Below, one piece after another: positions 1-7,559 of a stretch of 64,000 bases of DNA. The stretch's first letter is position 1. Each line of letters begins with the position of its first letter. The position numbers and the translations under genes are program-made. This DNA is from UBA5070 sp035604215 (GTDB lineage: Bacteria > Fibrobacterota > Fibrobacteria > UBA5070), in NCBI GenBank assembly GCA_035604215.1, contig DATNIW010000025.1, positions 15,374 to 79,373 on the forward strand, read 5' to 3'. Under the pieces are notes generated by a model. That model made no database searches, was not told the origin of the DNA, and was given only the letters and a program-made list of their open reading frames with translations.

Positions 1-40
1 CGAACAGATCCAGGACCAGCTGGATGGTGGAGCGGATCAA
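1..40 (-). CDS. Possible 5' end of a gene downstream of rnhB (cut by window edge)
   Basis: A TTG at 40-38 (minus) overlaps the rnhB stop as TTGA. It opens a frame reading M-I-R-S-T-I-Q-L-V-L-D-L-F up to the window edge. The same 4-nt NTGA coupling is seen at most other gene junctions here, including TTGA at livM/livG and at the glycosyltransferase/recQ junction, which makes a real start plausible. A GGGGG run lies about 9 nt upstream of the TTG. Too little is visible to name a product. Confidence 0.3.
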   Translation of the reverse strand, partial: MIRSTIQLVLDLF

Positions 41-684
41 AGGATCCGGCCCCCGGAACTTCGCGCCAGACATCTCCTCACCGGGGCGAAGCTGGTTCGG
101 TGGAGCGCGCATGGCCCCAGCCGGTCCAAGGCCTCCAGGTGTCTGGGGGTGGGATAGCCCTTGTGGATGGAAAATCCGTAGCCGGGATGCAGTGGCTCCT
201 GTTCCACCATCCACGAGTCGCGGGCGGTCTTCGCCAAGATGGACGCCGCGGCGATGGAAAGGATCTTCCCATCACCCTCCACCACCGCCATCTGGGGCAG
301 GTCCAATCCGGGAATGCACCGATTGCCGTCGACGACGATGGCCGCGGGGGATTTTCCGAGTCCCTCCAAGGCGCGCCGCATGGCAAGAAACGTGGCCTGG
401 AGGATGTTCAGCGAGTCGATCTCCTCGGCAGTCGCCCAACCCACCCCCCACGACAGCTCCGGATCGGAACGGATGATCGAGGCCAAACCCCGGCGCACGG
501 TTTCGGAAAGTTTCTTCGAGTCGTCCAATCCCCGCAGCACCCATCCGTCCGGTGCCACCACGGCGGCGGCCACCACGGGCCCGGCCAACGGGCCACGCCC
601 AGCTTCATCGACCCCGGCAACGGGTCGCGCCAATCTCCCATCCGGGTCCGTCAAGACGGACCCGGACCGGCTTTTCGTGGTCAT
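37..684 (-). CDS. rnhB: Ribonuclease HII
   Basis: Cleaves the RNA strand of RNA-DNA hybrids and starts removal of single ribonucleotides misincorporated in DNA (cytoplasmic, metal dependent). The 215-aa protein has the usual RNase HII length. The catalytic motif VDEAGRGPLAGPVVAAAV gives D26 and E27, with further family blocks LDDSKKLS, VVDGN, EGDGKILSIAAASILAKTARD and HPGYGFSIHKGYPTPRH. The ATG at 684 follows an AGGAG seven bases upstream. It lies 71 bp downstream of the bacilliredoxin gene on the same strand and may be co-transcribed with it. Nothing looks missing. Confidence 0.96.
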   Translation of the reverse strand: MTTKSRSGSVLTDPDGRLARPVAGVDEAGRGPLAGPVVAAAVVAPDGWVLRGLDDSKKLSETVRRGLASIIRSDPELSWGVGWATAEEIDSLNILQATFLAMRRALEGLGKSPAAIVVDGNRCIPGLDLPQMAVVEGDGKILSIAAASILAKTARDSWMVEQEPLHPGYGFSIHKGYPTPRHLEALDRLGPCALHRTSFAPVRRCLARSSGGRIL

Positions 685-755
685 CTTCGCTCCTGGCCGA
701 ACCCGTCCCCTACGTCCGGATTCGACACCCGAAGTCTAAATCGACAATCGGCCCC

Positions 756-1172
756 TCAGGCCCTGGCCGCAGCGATCGCCCCTTGGACCATGGCCGCCAC
801 ATCTTCGGGGGGGCGCCCCTGGATGTCCCTCCTGTGGATGATGTCGTGGAACTTCCCATCCACGAAAATACCGAAGGAAGGCGACGAGGGAGGTTCCCCG
901 AGGAAATGCTCGCGAACCGCCTCGGTCGCCTCCACGTCGTTTCCGGCGAACACGGTGTACAGGTGGTCCGGCTTCGGCCCCAGATTCAAGGCCATGCCCA
1001 CGCCGGGCCGCGCGGAGGCAGCGGAACAGCCGCACACGGAATTCACCACCACCAGACTGACACCCTGGGCGGCAGGCAGTTCCTTCTCCACATCCTGGGC
1101 CGATTTCCACTCGCGAAAGCCCAGATCCACGAGTTCCTGGCGCATCGGCGCCACCAATTCTTCAGGGTACAT
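756..1172 (-). CDS. Bacilliredoxin, BrxA/BrxB (YphP/YqiW) family
   Basis: 138 aa, a thioredoxin-fold protein of the family that removes bacillithiol from S-bacillithiolated proteins. The diagnostic CGC active site sits in NSVCGCSAASARPG (C47 and C49), followed by the conserved HLYTVFAGNDVEAT-like and PSFGIFVDGK blocks. The start is set by a strong AAAGGAGG at 1178-1185, a few bases upstream of the ATG. The gene is divergent from dnaG across a 78-bp promoter region. A second bacillithiol-linked protein (YtxJ type) is at 28629-28982, so the organism probably uses bacillithiol; no bsh biosynthesis gene is in the window. Confidence 0.92.
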   Translation of the reverse strand: MYPEELVAPMRQELVDLGFREWKSAQDVEKELPAAQGVSLVVVNSVCGCSAASARPGVGMALNLGPKPDHLYTVFAGNDVEATEAVREHFLGEPPSSPSFGIFVDGKFHDIIHRRDIQGRPPEDVAAMVQGAIAAARA

Positions 1173-1177
1173 GCATT

Positions 1178-1204
1178 CCTCCTTTGAAAGTCGTTCTCAA
1201 AATA
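1178..1204 (-). promoter_or_regulatory. Putative promoter -10/-7 element and strong SD of the bacilliredoxin gene
   Basis: On the minus strand TATTTTGA (1204-1197) resembles the TAnnTTTG element seen before other genes in this window. It is followed by AAAGGAGG (1185-1178) and the ATG at 1172. No convincing -35 element is visible. The assignment is by eye. Confidence 0.35.
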
Positions 1205-1237
1205 CTCGATCCACGAGGCACGCGACCAGAAGCGGCC

Positions 1238-1245
1238 TATCTTTG
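1238..1245 (+). promoter_or_regulatory. TAnnTTTG element immediately before dnaG
   Basis: TATCTTTG matches the Bacteroidota-type -7 consensus TAnnTTTG exactly and ends 5 nt before the dnaG ATG. There is no Shine-Dalgarno between them. If this is the promoter, the dnaG-rpoD-rel transcript starts at or within a base or two of the ATG (leaderless). Confidence 0.5.
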
Positions 1246-1250
1246 CCTCC

Positions 1251-3014
1251 ATGGGTGCCTTCGAGCAGGCCAAAGAGGAGATCCGGTCCCGCGCCGACAT
1301 CGTCTCGGTGGTGGGAAGGCGCGTCGCCCTCAAGCGGAAGGGGGCGCACTGGTCGGGCAGGTGTCCCTTCCACGACGACCACGACCCCTCCATGAACGTC
1401 AACCCCGTGCTGGGCATCTACAAGTGTTTCGTGTGCGGAGCCGGGGGCGACGTGTTCAAGTTCGTGATGGAACACGATCACATCGGTTTCCGCGAGGCCC
1501 TCGAGATGCTTGCCGTCGAGACCGGCGTCCAGCTTCCCGAACGGACCGCGCAGGACCCCGAGGAAGCGTCCCGGACCGCGGCGGCCCGGGCGGCGATGGA
1601 TTGGGCCCAAGCCTACTACCACCGGGCGCTCCTGGACTCGCCCCAGGTGCTGGGATATGCCCGCAAGCGCGGGCTCGAGGACGGGGAGATCGAGGATTTC
1701 CACATCGGCTTCGCGCCCGATGGGGACGCGTTGCTGTCCCATGCGCCTGCGGCCGGGCACTCGCTCCAGTCCCTGGAGACCGCTGGTCTGGTCACCAAGA
1801 CGGATTCCGGGAGATGGCGCGACCGGTTCCATGTCCGCCTCGTCTTTCCGCTGACCGATCTTTCCCGGAGGGCGGTGGGGTTCGCGGGTCGCAACCTGCG
1901 CTCCGACCGCAAGGACATACCCAAGTATCTCAATTCCCCGGAGACCGAATTCTACCGCAAAAGCCAATTCCTCTACGGTCTGGGGCATTCCCGCTCCGAG
2001 ATCGGGCGAGCGGCGGAAGCCGTGGTCGTGGAAGGGTACATGGATTGGCACGCCCTGTGGCGCCATGGCATCCGCAACGTGGTCGCAGCATCGGGTACCG
2101 CCTTCACGCGCGACCAGGCAAGGCTTCTGTCCCGGCATTGCCGGAGAGTGGTCTGCTTCTTCGACGGGGATCGGGCGGGAGTCGCGGCGGCCGAAAGAAG
2201 CCTCCCCATCCTGCTCGCGGAGAACATCGAGGTCCGGGTCGCCGATCTGGAAGGAAGCGGTGCCAAGGATCCGGATGAACTTCTCAAGTCGTCGGGACCC
2301 GAGGCGTTGAAGCGACGCATTTCCGAAGCCCGCCACTGGGTCCACTTCCTGGTGGGCGGATTCCGCAAGCAAAGTCCTCGTCCCACCCCGGACCAGAGGG
2401 CCGACTTCCTGCGCCGCGTCAAGGTCCTGCTGGATGCCATCGCGGATCCTGTCCTGCGGGACCTGTGCGCCAGGGAAGCCCACCAGTTCCTGGAGGTCAT
2501 GGGCGAGGGACCGGCCCTCGCATCTCCCCTGAACCGGACACCTGGAAAGCCCCCCCTGCAAAATCCGACGGGAAAGGCGATACTGGTCGGAACACAAAAG
2601 AAGGAAGCCCAATTCTTGCAGATCGTCCTCACCGATCCGGTCCTGGTGCTCGACGCCCGGAACAAAGTGGAACCATCGGACCTTTCCGAACCCAGTTGCC
2701 GGAGGATCTGGGATCTCCTGGTCGCGGAATCGGAATGGGGCGGCGAACCTCCCGACACCAGGACGTTCGTGTCGCGACTGGATCCCCCCCTTGCCGATTT
2801 CGTGGCGAAACTCTTTCAATTCCTGCCGGAGGAGGATCCGCGGAAGTGGATGGACGACTTCCTGCGCGACCTCCAGTTGCGCCGGCTCAGGGAACGCAGA
2901 CGGATCCTGGCATCCGAGGTCCGCATCGCCGGTTCGGAAGCGAGCCGTTCTCCGGAGTACCGTGAACTCATGGCGCAAGAGCAGCAACTTCTTCCCTCCA
3001 GGATGGACACGTGA
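1251..3014 (+). CDS. dnaG: DNA primase
   Basis: Synthesises the RNA primers for lagging-strand replication and works with the DnaB helicase (encoded at 19963-21309). In the 587-aa protein the N-terminal CHC2 zinc finger is intact: C38-x2-H41 and C59-x2-C62 within GRCPFHDDHDPS and YKCFVCGAGGD. The RNA polymerase core motif RNLRSDRKDIPKYLNSPET and the TOPRIM blocks VVVEGYMDWHAL and VVCFFDGDRAG follow. A variable C-terminal DnaB-interaction region begins at about residue 440. It is the first gene of a dnaG-rpoD-rel operon; its TGA overlaps the rpoD GTG start by 4 nt. Confidence 0.97.
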   Translation: MGAFEQAKEEIRSRADIVSVVGRRVALKRKGAHWSGRCPFHDDHDPSMNVNPVLGIYKCFVCGAGGDVFKFVMEHDHIGFREALEMLAVETGVQLPERTAQDPEEASRTAAARAAMDWAQAYYHRALLDSPQVLGYARKRGLEDGEIEDFHIGFAPDGDALLSHAPAAGHSLQSLETAGLVTKTDSGRWRDRFHVRLVFPLTDLSRRAVGFAGRNLRSDRKDIPKYLNSPETEFYRKSQFLYGLGHSRSEIGRAAEAVVVEGYMDWHALWRHGIRNVVAASGTAFTRDQARLLSRHCRRVVCFFDGDRAGVAAAERSLPILLAENIEVRVADLEGSGAKDPDELLKSSGPEALKRRISEARHWVHFLVGGFRKQSPRPTPDQRADFLRRVKVLLDAIADPVLRDLCAREAHQFLEVMGEGPALASPLNRTPGKPPLQNPTGKAILVGTQKKEAQFLQIVLTDPVLVLDARNKVEPSDLSEPSCRRIWDLLVAESEWGGEPPDTRTFVSRLDPPLADFVAKLFQFLPEEDPRKWMDDFLRDLQLRRLRERRRILASEVRIAGSEASRSPEYRELMAQEQQLLPSRMDT

Positions 3015-4444
3015 ACACAGTCGACCCCAAGATCGTCCGACGCCTGGAGAAGACAGCCAGGGTGCAGGGCTTCCTGGCGCAGAGCCAGATCTCCTCGCTT
3101 TGCAAGGACGACGAACAGACCGACCTGCTGGCCGAGCTTTTCCGGCGCCGCGGCGTGACCGTGAACCAGAGCAATGTCGGGATCCGCCACGCCGAGGCAC
3201 GGAGGCAGAGCAACGGTCAAGGCCGGTTCTGGGATCCCACCTGGGTCTACCTCAATTCGGTGGGCCGGGTCGCGCTCCTCTCCCGCGAGGAGGAAGTCGC
3301 CATCGCGCAGCGGATCGACCAGGTCCAGCAGAGGATCCTGGGAATCCTGTTCCACGACATCCGCGTTCTCCGCGAAGTGGTCCACCTCTGCGAACAGGTG
3401 GAGCGCGAGGAGATCCGCATCGAGGAGATCTGCCAGATCGACAACGACGCGTGGACCGAATCGAAGGTCTACGAGAAGGAGAAGACCAGGATCCTTTCCC
3501 AGCTCGGCCAGTTGCGCAGGTCCCTGGCGGGCGCGACCCGGAAACCCGGCGACGAAGCTCGGGCGGCGGCCCTGGCCGTGGGCCTTTCGGCCCGGCAGAT
3601 CGACCGGCTCACCCGGCTCTGGAAGACCCTGGTGGAGGAGGACGAACGGGCGCGCGACGAATTCCTGGCGGTGCGCCAATGGGAGGCCGTGCGGGACGGC
3701 GCCAAGGAGGAGATCGTCGAAGCCAACGTGAGGTTGGTGGTTTCCATCGCCAAGCGGTACAACCAGAAGGGCATGGAGTTGATCGACCTGATCCAGGAGG
3801 GAAACCAGGGACTGATCCGGGCCGTGGAGAACTTCGACTACACCAAGGGCTACAAGTTCAGCACCTACGCCACCTGGTGGATCAAGCAGAGCATCACCCG
3901 CGCCATCGCCGACAAGGGCAAGATCATCCGGATTCCGGCCAACATGCTGGACAGCATCCGTCGGATCCTGCGGGTCGCCCGCGAGCTTCAGGCCAAGACC
4001 GGCGGTCAGGCGACTCCGGAGGAGATCGCCTTGGCCGCGGGAGTGGACATCGAGAAGGTCAACATCGCCCTGGAAAGCTCGCAGGATCCCGTCAGCCTCG
4101 ATTCCTGGACATCTTCCGACCAATCCAGCAGGATCGGGGACTTCATCGAGGACCGCACCGTGGAGGCCCCCTGGCAGGCGGTCCAGACGCGGCTTCTGCG
4201 CGAACAGATCGACGGCGCCCTGGGAAGCCTGGAAGAGAAGGAACGGCAGATCATCCGGCTGCGATTCGGACTCGACGACGGCCAGGCCAGCACCCTCAAG
4301 GAGATCGGCGAGCGCTTCGGCATCAGCCGCGAACGGGTGAGGCAGATCGAATCCAAGGCCATCCAGAAGTTGCAGCACCCTTCCCGTTCCAGGCTCCTCG
4401 AAGGGTGGGAGGAGGTCTTCGACGGGGAGTCGAGTCCTCCGTGA
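3011..4444 (+). CDS. rpoD: RNA polymerase primary sigma factor (sigma-70/RpoD family)
   Basis: 477 aa. A short N-terminal region 1.1-like segment is followed by region 1.2 (DPTWVYLNSVGRVALLSREEE), a non-conserved insert and regions 2-4, including LVVSIAKRYNQKGMELIDLIQEG, YKFSTYATWWIKQSITRAIAD and the 4.2 helix-turn-helix ISRERVRQIE. Starts with GTG overlapping the dnaG stop. Region 2.4 reads ADKGKIIRIPANM where E. coli has ADQARTIRIPVHM: the residues equivalent to Q437 and T440, which contact the -10 element, are K302 and I305. This fits the unusual -10/-7 elements in the window. It is judged the primary sigma factor because of its dnaG-linked position and full region 4. Confidence 0.95.
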   Translation: MNTVDPKIVRRLEKTARVQGFLAQSQISSLCKDDEQTDLLAELFRRRGVTVNQSNVGIRHAEARRQSNGQGRFWDPTWVYLNSVGRVALLSREEEVAIAQRIDQVQQRILGILFHDIRVLREVVHLCEQVEREEIRIEEICQIDNDAWTESKVYEKEKTRILSQLGQLRRSLAGATRKPGDEARAAALAVGLSARQIDRLTRLWKTLVEEDERARDEFLAVRQWEAVRDGAKEEIVEANVRLVVSIAKRYNQKGMELIDLIQEGNQGLIRAVENFDYTKGYKFSTYATWWIKQSITRAIADKGKIIRIPANMLDSIRRILRVARELQAKTGGQATPEEIALAAGVDIEKVNIALESSQDPVSLDSWTSSDQSSRIGDFIEDRTVEAPWQAVQTRLLREQIDGALGSLEEKERQIIRLRFGLDDGQASTLKEIGERFGISRERVRQIESKAIQKLQHPSRSRLLEGWEEVFDGESSPP

Positions 4445-6591
4445 GCGCGGAGGGCGCGACAAGACTCGTCGACTGGATCCGCGACAACAGGACCGATCTG
4501 GACGCGGCGGCCATCCGACGCGCGCTGGAATTCGCGGACCGCGCCCACGAAGGCCAGCGTCGCAAGTCCGGCATCCCCTACGCCGACCATCCTTTCGAGG
4601 TCTGCCGGATACTGGCGGAAAACGGAATGGACGAAGCCACCGTGATGGCCGGAGTGCTCCACGACGTGGTCGAGGACACCGAGATCCCCGTCGCGGAAAT
4701 CGGAAACCTCTTCGGGCAGGAGGTGGCCTTCCTGGTGGAGGGCGTCACGAAGATGGCGCTCTTGCCCTCGCAGACGCGGGAGCAGCGCCAGGCCGAGACC
4801 TACCGCAAGATGCTGGTCTCCATGGCCTCCGACCCGCGCGTGATCCTCATCAAGTTCGCGGACCGGCTGCACAACCTCCGGACCCTGCGGTACATGGCCC
4901 CGGAGAAGCGCAAGGCCATCGCCGCCGAAACCCTGGAAGTCTACGCGCCCCTCGCCCACCGCTTCGGGCTGGGTCGGCTCAAGTGGGAGATCGAGGACCT
5001 CTCCTTCAAGCACCTCCACCCCGACGAGTACCAGCGGCTGGTGGAGAAGATCGCCGAAAAGCGCGCCGAGCGCGAGGCCTACATCCGGTCCGTGCTGGAA
5101 CCGCTGGAGCAGCGGCTCGCCGAGGCGGAGCTCCCCGCCGAGGTGAACGGCAGGCCCAAGCACCTCTACAGCATCTGGCGGAAGCTCCGGGAGAAGGCCA
5201 CTTCCGAACTGGATTCCATCCACGACCTGAACGCGGTGCGGGTCATCGTCGGTTCCGTGGCCCAGTGCTACGAGGCGCTGGGCTACGTCCACGGACTCTG
5301 GGCTCCCATCGCGGGGCGCTTCAAGGACTACATCGCGGTGCCCAAGTCCAACCTCTACCAGAGCCTCCACACCACGGTGATGGGGCCGGAAGGCCGTGGC
5401 GTCGAAGTCCAGATCCGCACCCGCGAGATGGACCGGATCGCGAACGAGGGCATCGCCGCCCACTGGGCCTACAAGCAGGGCGTGTCCGGCGACAAGGTGT
5501 TGTCCGAGAACCGCTGGCTGGAACAACTCCTGCGCATCCAGTCGGAGACGCGCGACGGCCCCGAGTTCATGGAGATGGTCCAGGGCGAACTGTCCGCGCA
5601 GGAGATCTTCGTCTACACCCCCCGCGGCGACGTGGTGCAGCTTCCGAAGGGCGCCACCCCGGTGGACTACGCCTTCGAGATCCACACCGGGCTGGGTCTC
5701 CATTGCGCAGGCGCGCGCGTGGACGGGAACATGTTCCAGTTGCACCTGCCGCTGAATTCCGGCCAGACGGTGGAGATCGTCCGGTCCGAGTCCTCGCACC
5801 CCGTCCGCGACTGGCTTCGCCACGTCCGCACGTCCAAGGCGCGATCCGCGATCCGGCGCTACCTGAAGCAGACGGAGACCGAAGCCGACCGATCGCTCGG
5901 TCGCGAAGTCCTGTCCAGGGAGTTGGGGCGAAGACAGATCCCGTCGCCACCCCCCGATCTCCTGGGCCTGTTGCTCGAGAGGTCCGGCAGCGACGATCTC
6001 GACGACCTCCACGCCCGGATCGGCAGAGGGGATTTCTCCCCGCAGCAGCTCTCCGCCGCGCTCCCGCCGGTTCCGACTCCGCCGCGCCAGGGGATGCTGG
6101 ACCGGGTGCTTCGCCGCAAGGTGGAAGCACCGGCCCGCCAGCACGCGATCCGGGTCGGGGGGCAGAACGGGATCCTCCACCACCGGGCCGGCTGCTGCCA
6201 GCCGGTTCCGGGCGAAGAGATCCGAGGCTACATCACCCAGGGACGCGGCATCAGCCTGCATGCGGCATCCTGCGCCCAGGGAAAACGCCTGATCGCCCGC
6301 GAAGGCCGCGAGGTGGAGGTGGAATGGGATGCGGAGGCGCAGAAGCTCGACTGGGAGGTCACCTTGGAAGTCACCGCTCGCGACCGAAACAACCTCCTGC
6401 GCGACCTCACGGGCTCGCTCAGCTCCGCGAACGTGAACGTGCTCAGGGCGGCCATCTCCACGGTGGGCGATTCGGTGCGGGACAGGTTCCGGATCAGCGT
6501 CTCCAACCTGGTCCAACTGGAGAACTGCATGGGAAGCCTGCGGGGAGTTCCGGGTGTCCTCCATGTTCTGCGCACGGGAGCCACCGGATGA
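4441..6591 (+). CDS. Bifunctional (p)ppGpp synthetase/hydrolase, RelA/SpoT family
   Basis: 716 aa from a GTG that overlaps the rpoD stop. It makes and degrades the alarmone (p)ppGpp. The HD hydrolase domain keeps H50, the HD pair at 74-75 and the VEDT motif. The synthetase domain carries GRPKHLYSIWRKL, RFKDYIAVPKSNLYQSLHT and VEVQIRT. TGS (EIFVYTPRGDVVQLPKGATPV), zinc-finger-like CCQPVPG and C-terminal ACT domains follow. Both catalytic halves look intact, so it is probably the single long Rel enzyme. Placement behind dnaG and rpoD ties the stringent response to replication and transcription initiation genes. Confidence 0.95.
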   Translation: MSAEGATRLVDWIRDNRTDLDAAAIRRALEFADRAHEGQRRKSGIPYADHPFEVCRILAENGMDEATVMAGVLHDVVEDTEIPVAEIGNLFGQEVAFLVEGVTKMALLPSQTREQRQAETYRKMLVSMASDPRVILIKFADRLHNLRTLRYMAPEKRKAIAAETLEVYAPLAHRFGLGRLKWEIEDLSFKHLHPDEYQRLVEKIAEKRAEREAYIRSVLEPLEQRLAEAELPAEVNGRPKHLYSIWRKLREKATSELDSIHDLNAVRVIVGSVAQCYEALGYVHGLWAPIAGRFKDYIAVPKSNLYQSLHTTVMGPEGRGVEVQIRTREMDRIANEGIAAHWAYKQGVSGDKVLSENRWLEQLLRIQSETRDGPEFMEMVQGELSAQEIFVYTPRGDVVQLPKGATPVDYAFEIHTGLGLHCAGARVDGNMFQLHLPLNSGQTVEIVRSESSHPVRDWLRHVRTSKARSAIRRYLKQTETEADRSLGREVLSRELGRRQIPSPPPDLLGLLLERSGSDDLDDLHARIGRGDFSPQQLSAALPPVPTPPRQGMLDRVLRRKVEAPARQHAIRVGGQNGILHHRAGCCQPVPGEEIRGYITQGRGISLHAASCAQGKRLIAREGREVEVEWDAEAQKLDWEVTLEVTARDRNNLLRDLTGSLSSANVNVLRAAISTVGDSVRDRFRISVSNLVQLENCMGSLRGVPGVLHVLRTGATG

Positions 6592-7073
6592 CGCTCTGGA
6601 ACACGGTGTATTCCATGAACGGGCGCCTGGTCGCCTTCCTGGTGGGGGTCGCGGTCGCCACCGTATTCGCCGCACCCATTCTCCTCGCGACCCTCCGCAG
6701 GCCGCGGCGCGCCGAACGCGAGGCGCCGCTCCCGATCCAAGGCCCCGCCTACCGAGGCATTCCGGACATGGCCGGCGCCCTCCAGCAGTTGGCCCTGGCG
6801 GACCTGCTGCAGTTTTTGGCCCAGGGCGGCCACACCGGCACGCTGCGTTTGGATTCGGGAAGGAGAACAGGGTCCATCCGACTGGTCCAGGGGCTCGTGA
6901 CCACCGCCGAGTTCCGTCGGGACAGGGATCTTCCGGCGCTCTTCCAGATGCTGTCCCTGGAGATCGGAGACTTCCATTTCCGGTTCGAACCCACCCCGCC
7001 CGAACCCGTGCGCGGACGCGAGGTCGTGGACATCCTGATGCTCTGGCTGGCCGGCAAGGAGGATTTCCGATGA
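6588..7073 (+). CDS. Membrane-anchored DUF4388 (PATAN-like) protein
   Basis: 161 aa from an ATG overlapping the rel stop (ATGA). One N-terminal transmembrane segment (about residues 12-34) is followed by a DUF4388-like domain: ALADLLQFLAQGGHTGTLRLDSG, then a GSIRLVQGLVTTAEF strand pattern and a short LEIGDFHFRFE segment. DUF4388 domains are found in gliding, chemosensory and response-regulator proteins and are thought to mediate protein contacts. The exact role is unknown. It is coupled to rel and to the next small gene. Confidence 0.85.
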   Translation: MTLWNTVYSMNGRLVAFLVGVAVATVFAAPILLATLRRPRRAEREAPLPIQGPAYRGIPDMAGALQQLALADLLQFLAQGGHTGTLRLDSGRRTGSIRLVQGLVTTAEFRRDRDLPALFQMLSLEIGDFHFRFEPTPPEPVRGREVVDILMLWLAGKEDFR

Positions 7074-7486
7074 ACCACAACGCGACATCCCCGCTGCTGT
7101 TCCACCGGTTCCGACGCGACCACCAGTTGCGCCTCCTGTTTTCGGCGGCGCAGAGGCACGTCTCGGGCAAGCCGGGTTGGATCCGACCCGGAAGTCCCGA
7201 CGTGGCCTCGATCCTCGAACTCGTCGCCGAAGCGGTCTACCACTCCCAGGAAGCCCTGCGGAACCGGTCCATGGAGTGGCCCGGTTCCGCGCCGGACGAT
7301 TCCGACCGGAAGCTGGACGGTTTCCTGGTGGAGATGCACGACTGGTTCCTGCTCCTGAGTCGGCTGATGGCGGGAGAAGACGACCCCCGACCGCGGATCC
7401 AGCCCCTGCTCGAGGCGAGGCTTCGCATGGGACAGCAACTGTTCCACTCCTCCCGGCACCCCGCTCCCGCTCCGCCCCTGCGCTGA
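7070..7486 (+). CDS. Hypothetical protein
   Basis: 138 aa from an ATG overlapping the previous stop (ATGA). No family recognised. The protein is soluble and rich in Arg, His and Pro, with helical stretches such as DVASILELVAEAVYHSQEAL and MHDWFLLLSRLMAG. It has no signal peptide or metal-binding motif. Tight coupling suggests it works with the DUF4388 protein. It is the last gene before a 73-bp gap that carries the trp promoter region. Confidence 0.75.
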   Translation: MNHNATSPLLFHRFRRDHQLRLLFSAAQRHVSGKPGWIRPGSPDVASILELVAEAVYHSQEALRNRSMEWPGSAPDDSDRKLDGFLVEMHDWFLLLSRLMAGEDDPRPRIQPLLEARLRMGQQLFHSSRHPAPAPPLR

Positions 7487-7532
7487 CCTCGCCGAGTTCC
7501 TGTTCCCCGTTGGATTGCCCCACCCTCGGGTG

Positions 7533-7540
7533 CATCTTTG
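7533..7540 (+). promoter_or_regulatory. Possible -10/-7 element of the trp operon
   Basis: CATCTTTG differs from TAnnTTTG only at the first base. It lies 19 nt before the trpE ATG, which has its own GGGAGAA ribosome-binding site. I see no Trp-rich leader peptide or attenuator hairpin in the 73-bp gap. Confidence 0.3.
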
Positions 7541-7559
7541 GTGTCCACGGGAGAACTGG

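Noticed and set aside
7487..7559. Trp attenuator or leader peptide upstream of trpE
   Set aside because: No short ORF with tandem Trp codons in a separate frame and no terminator/antiterminator pair.
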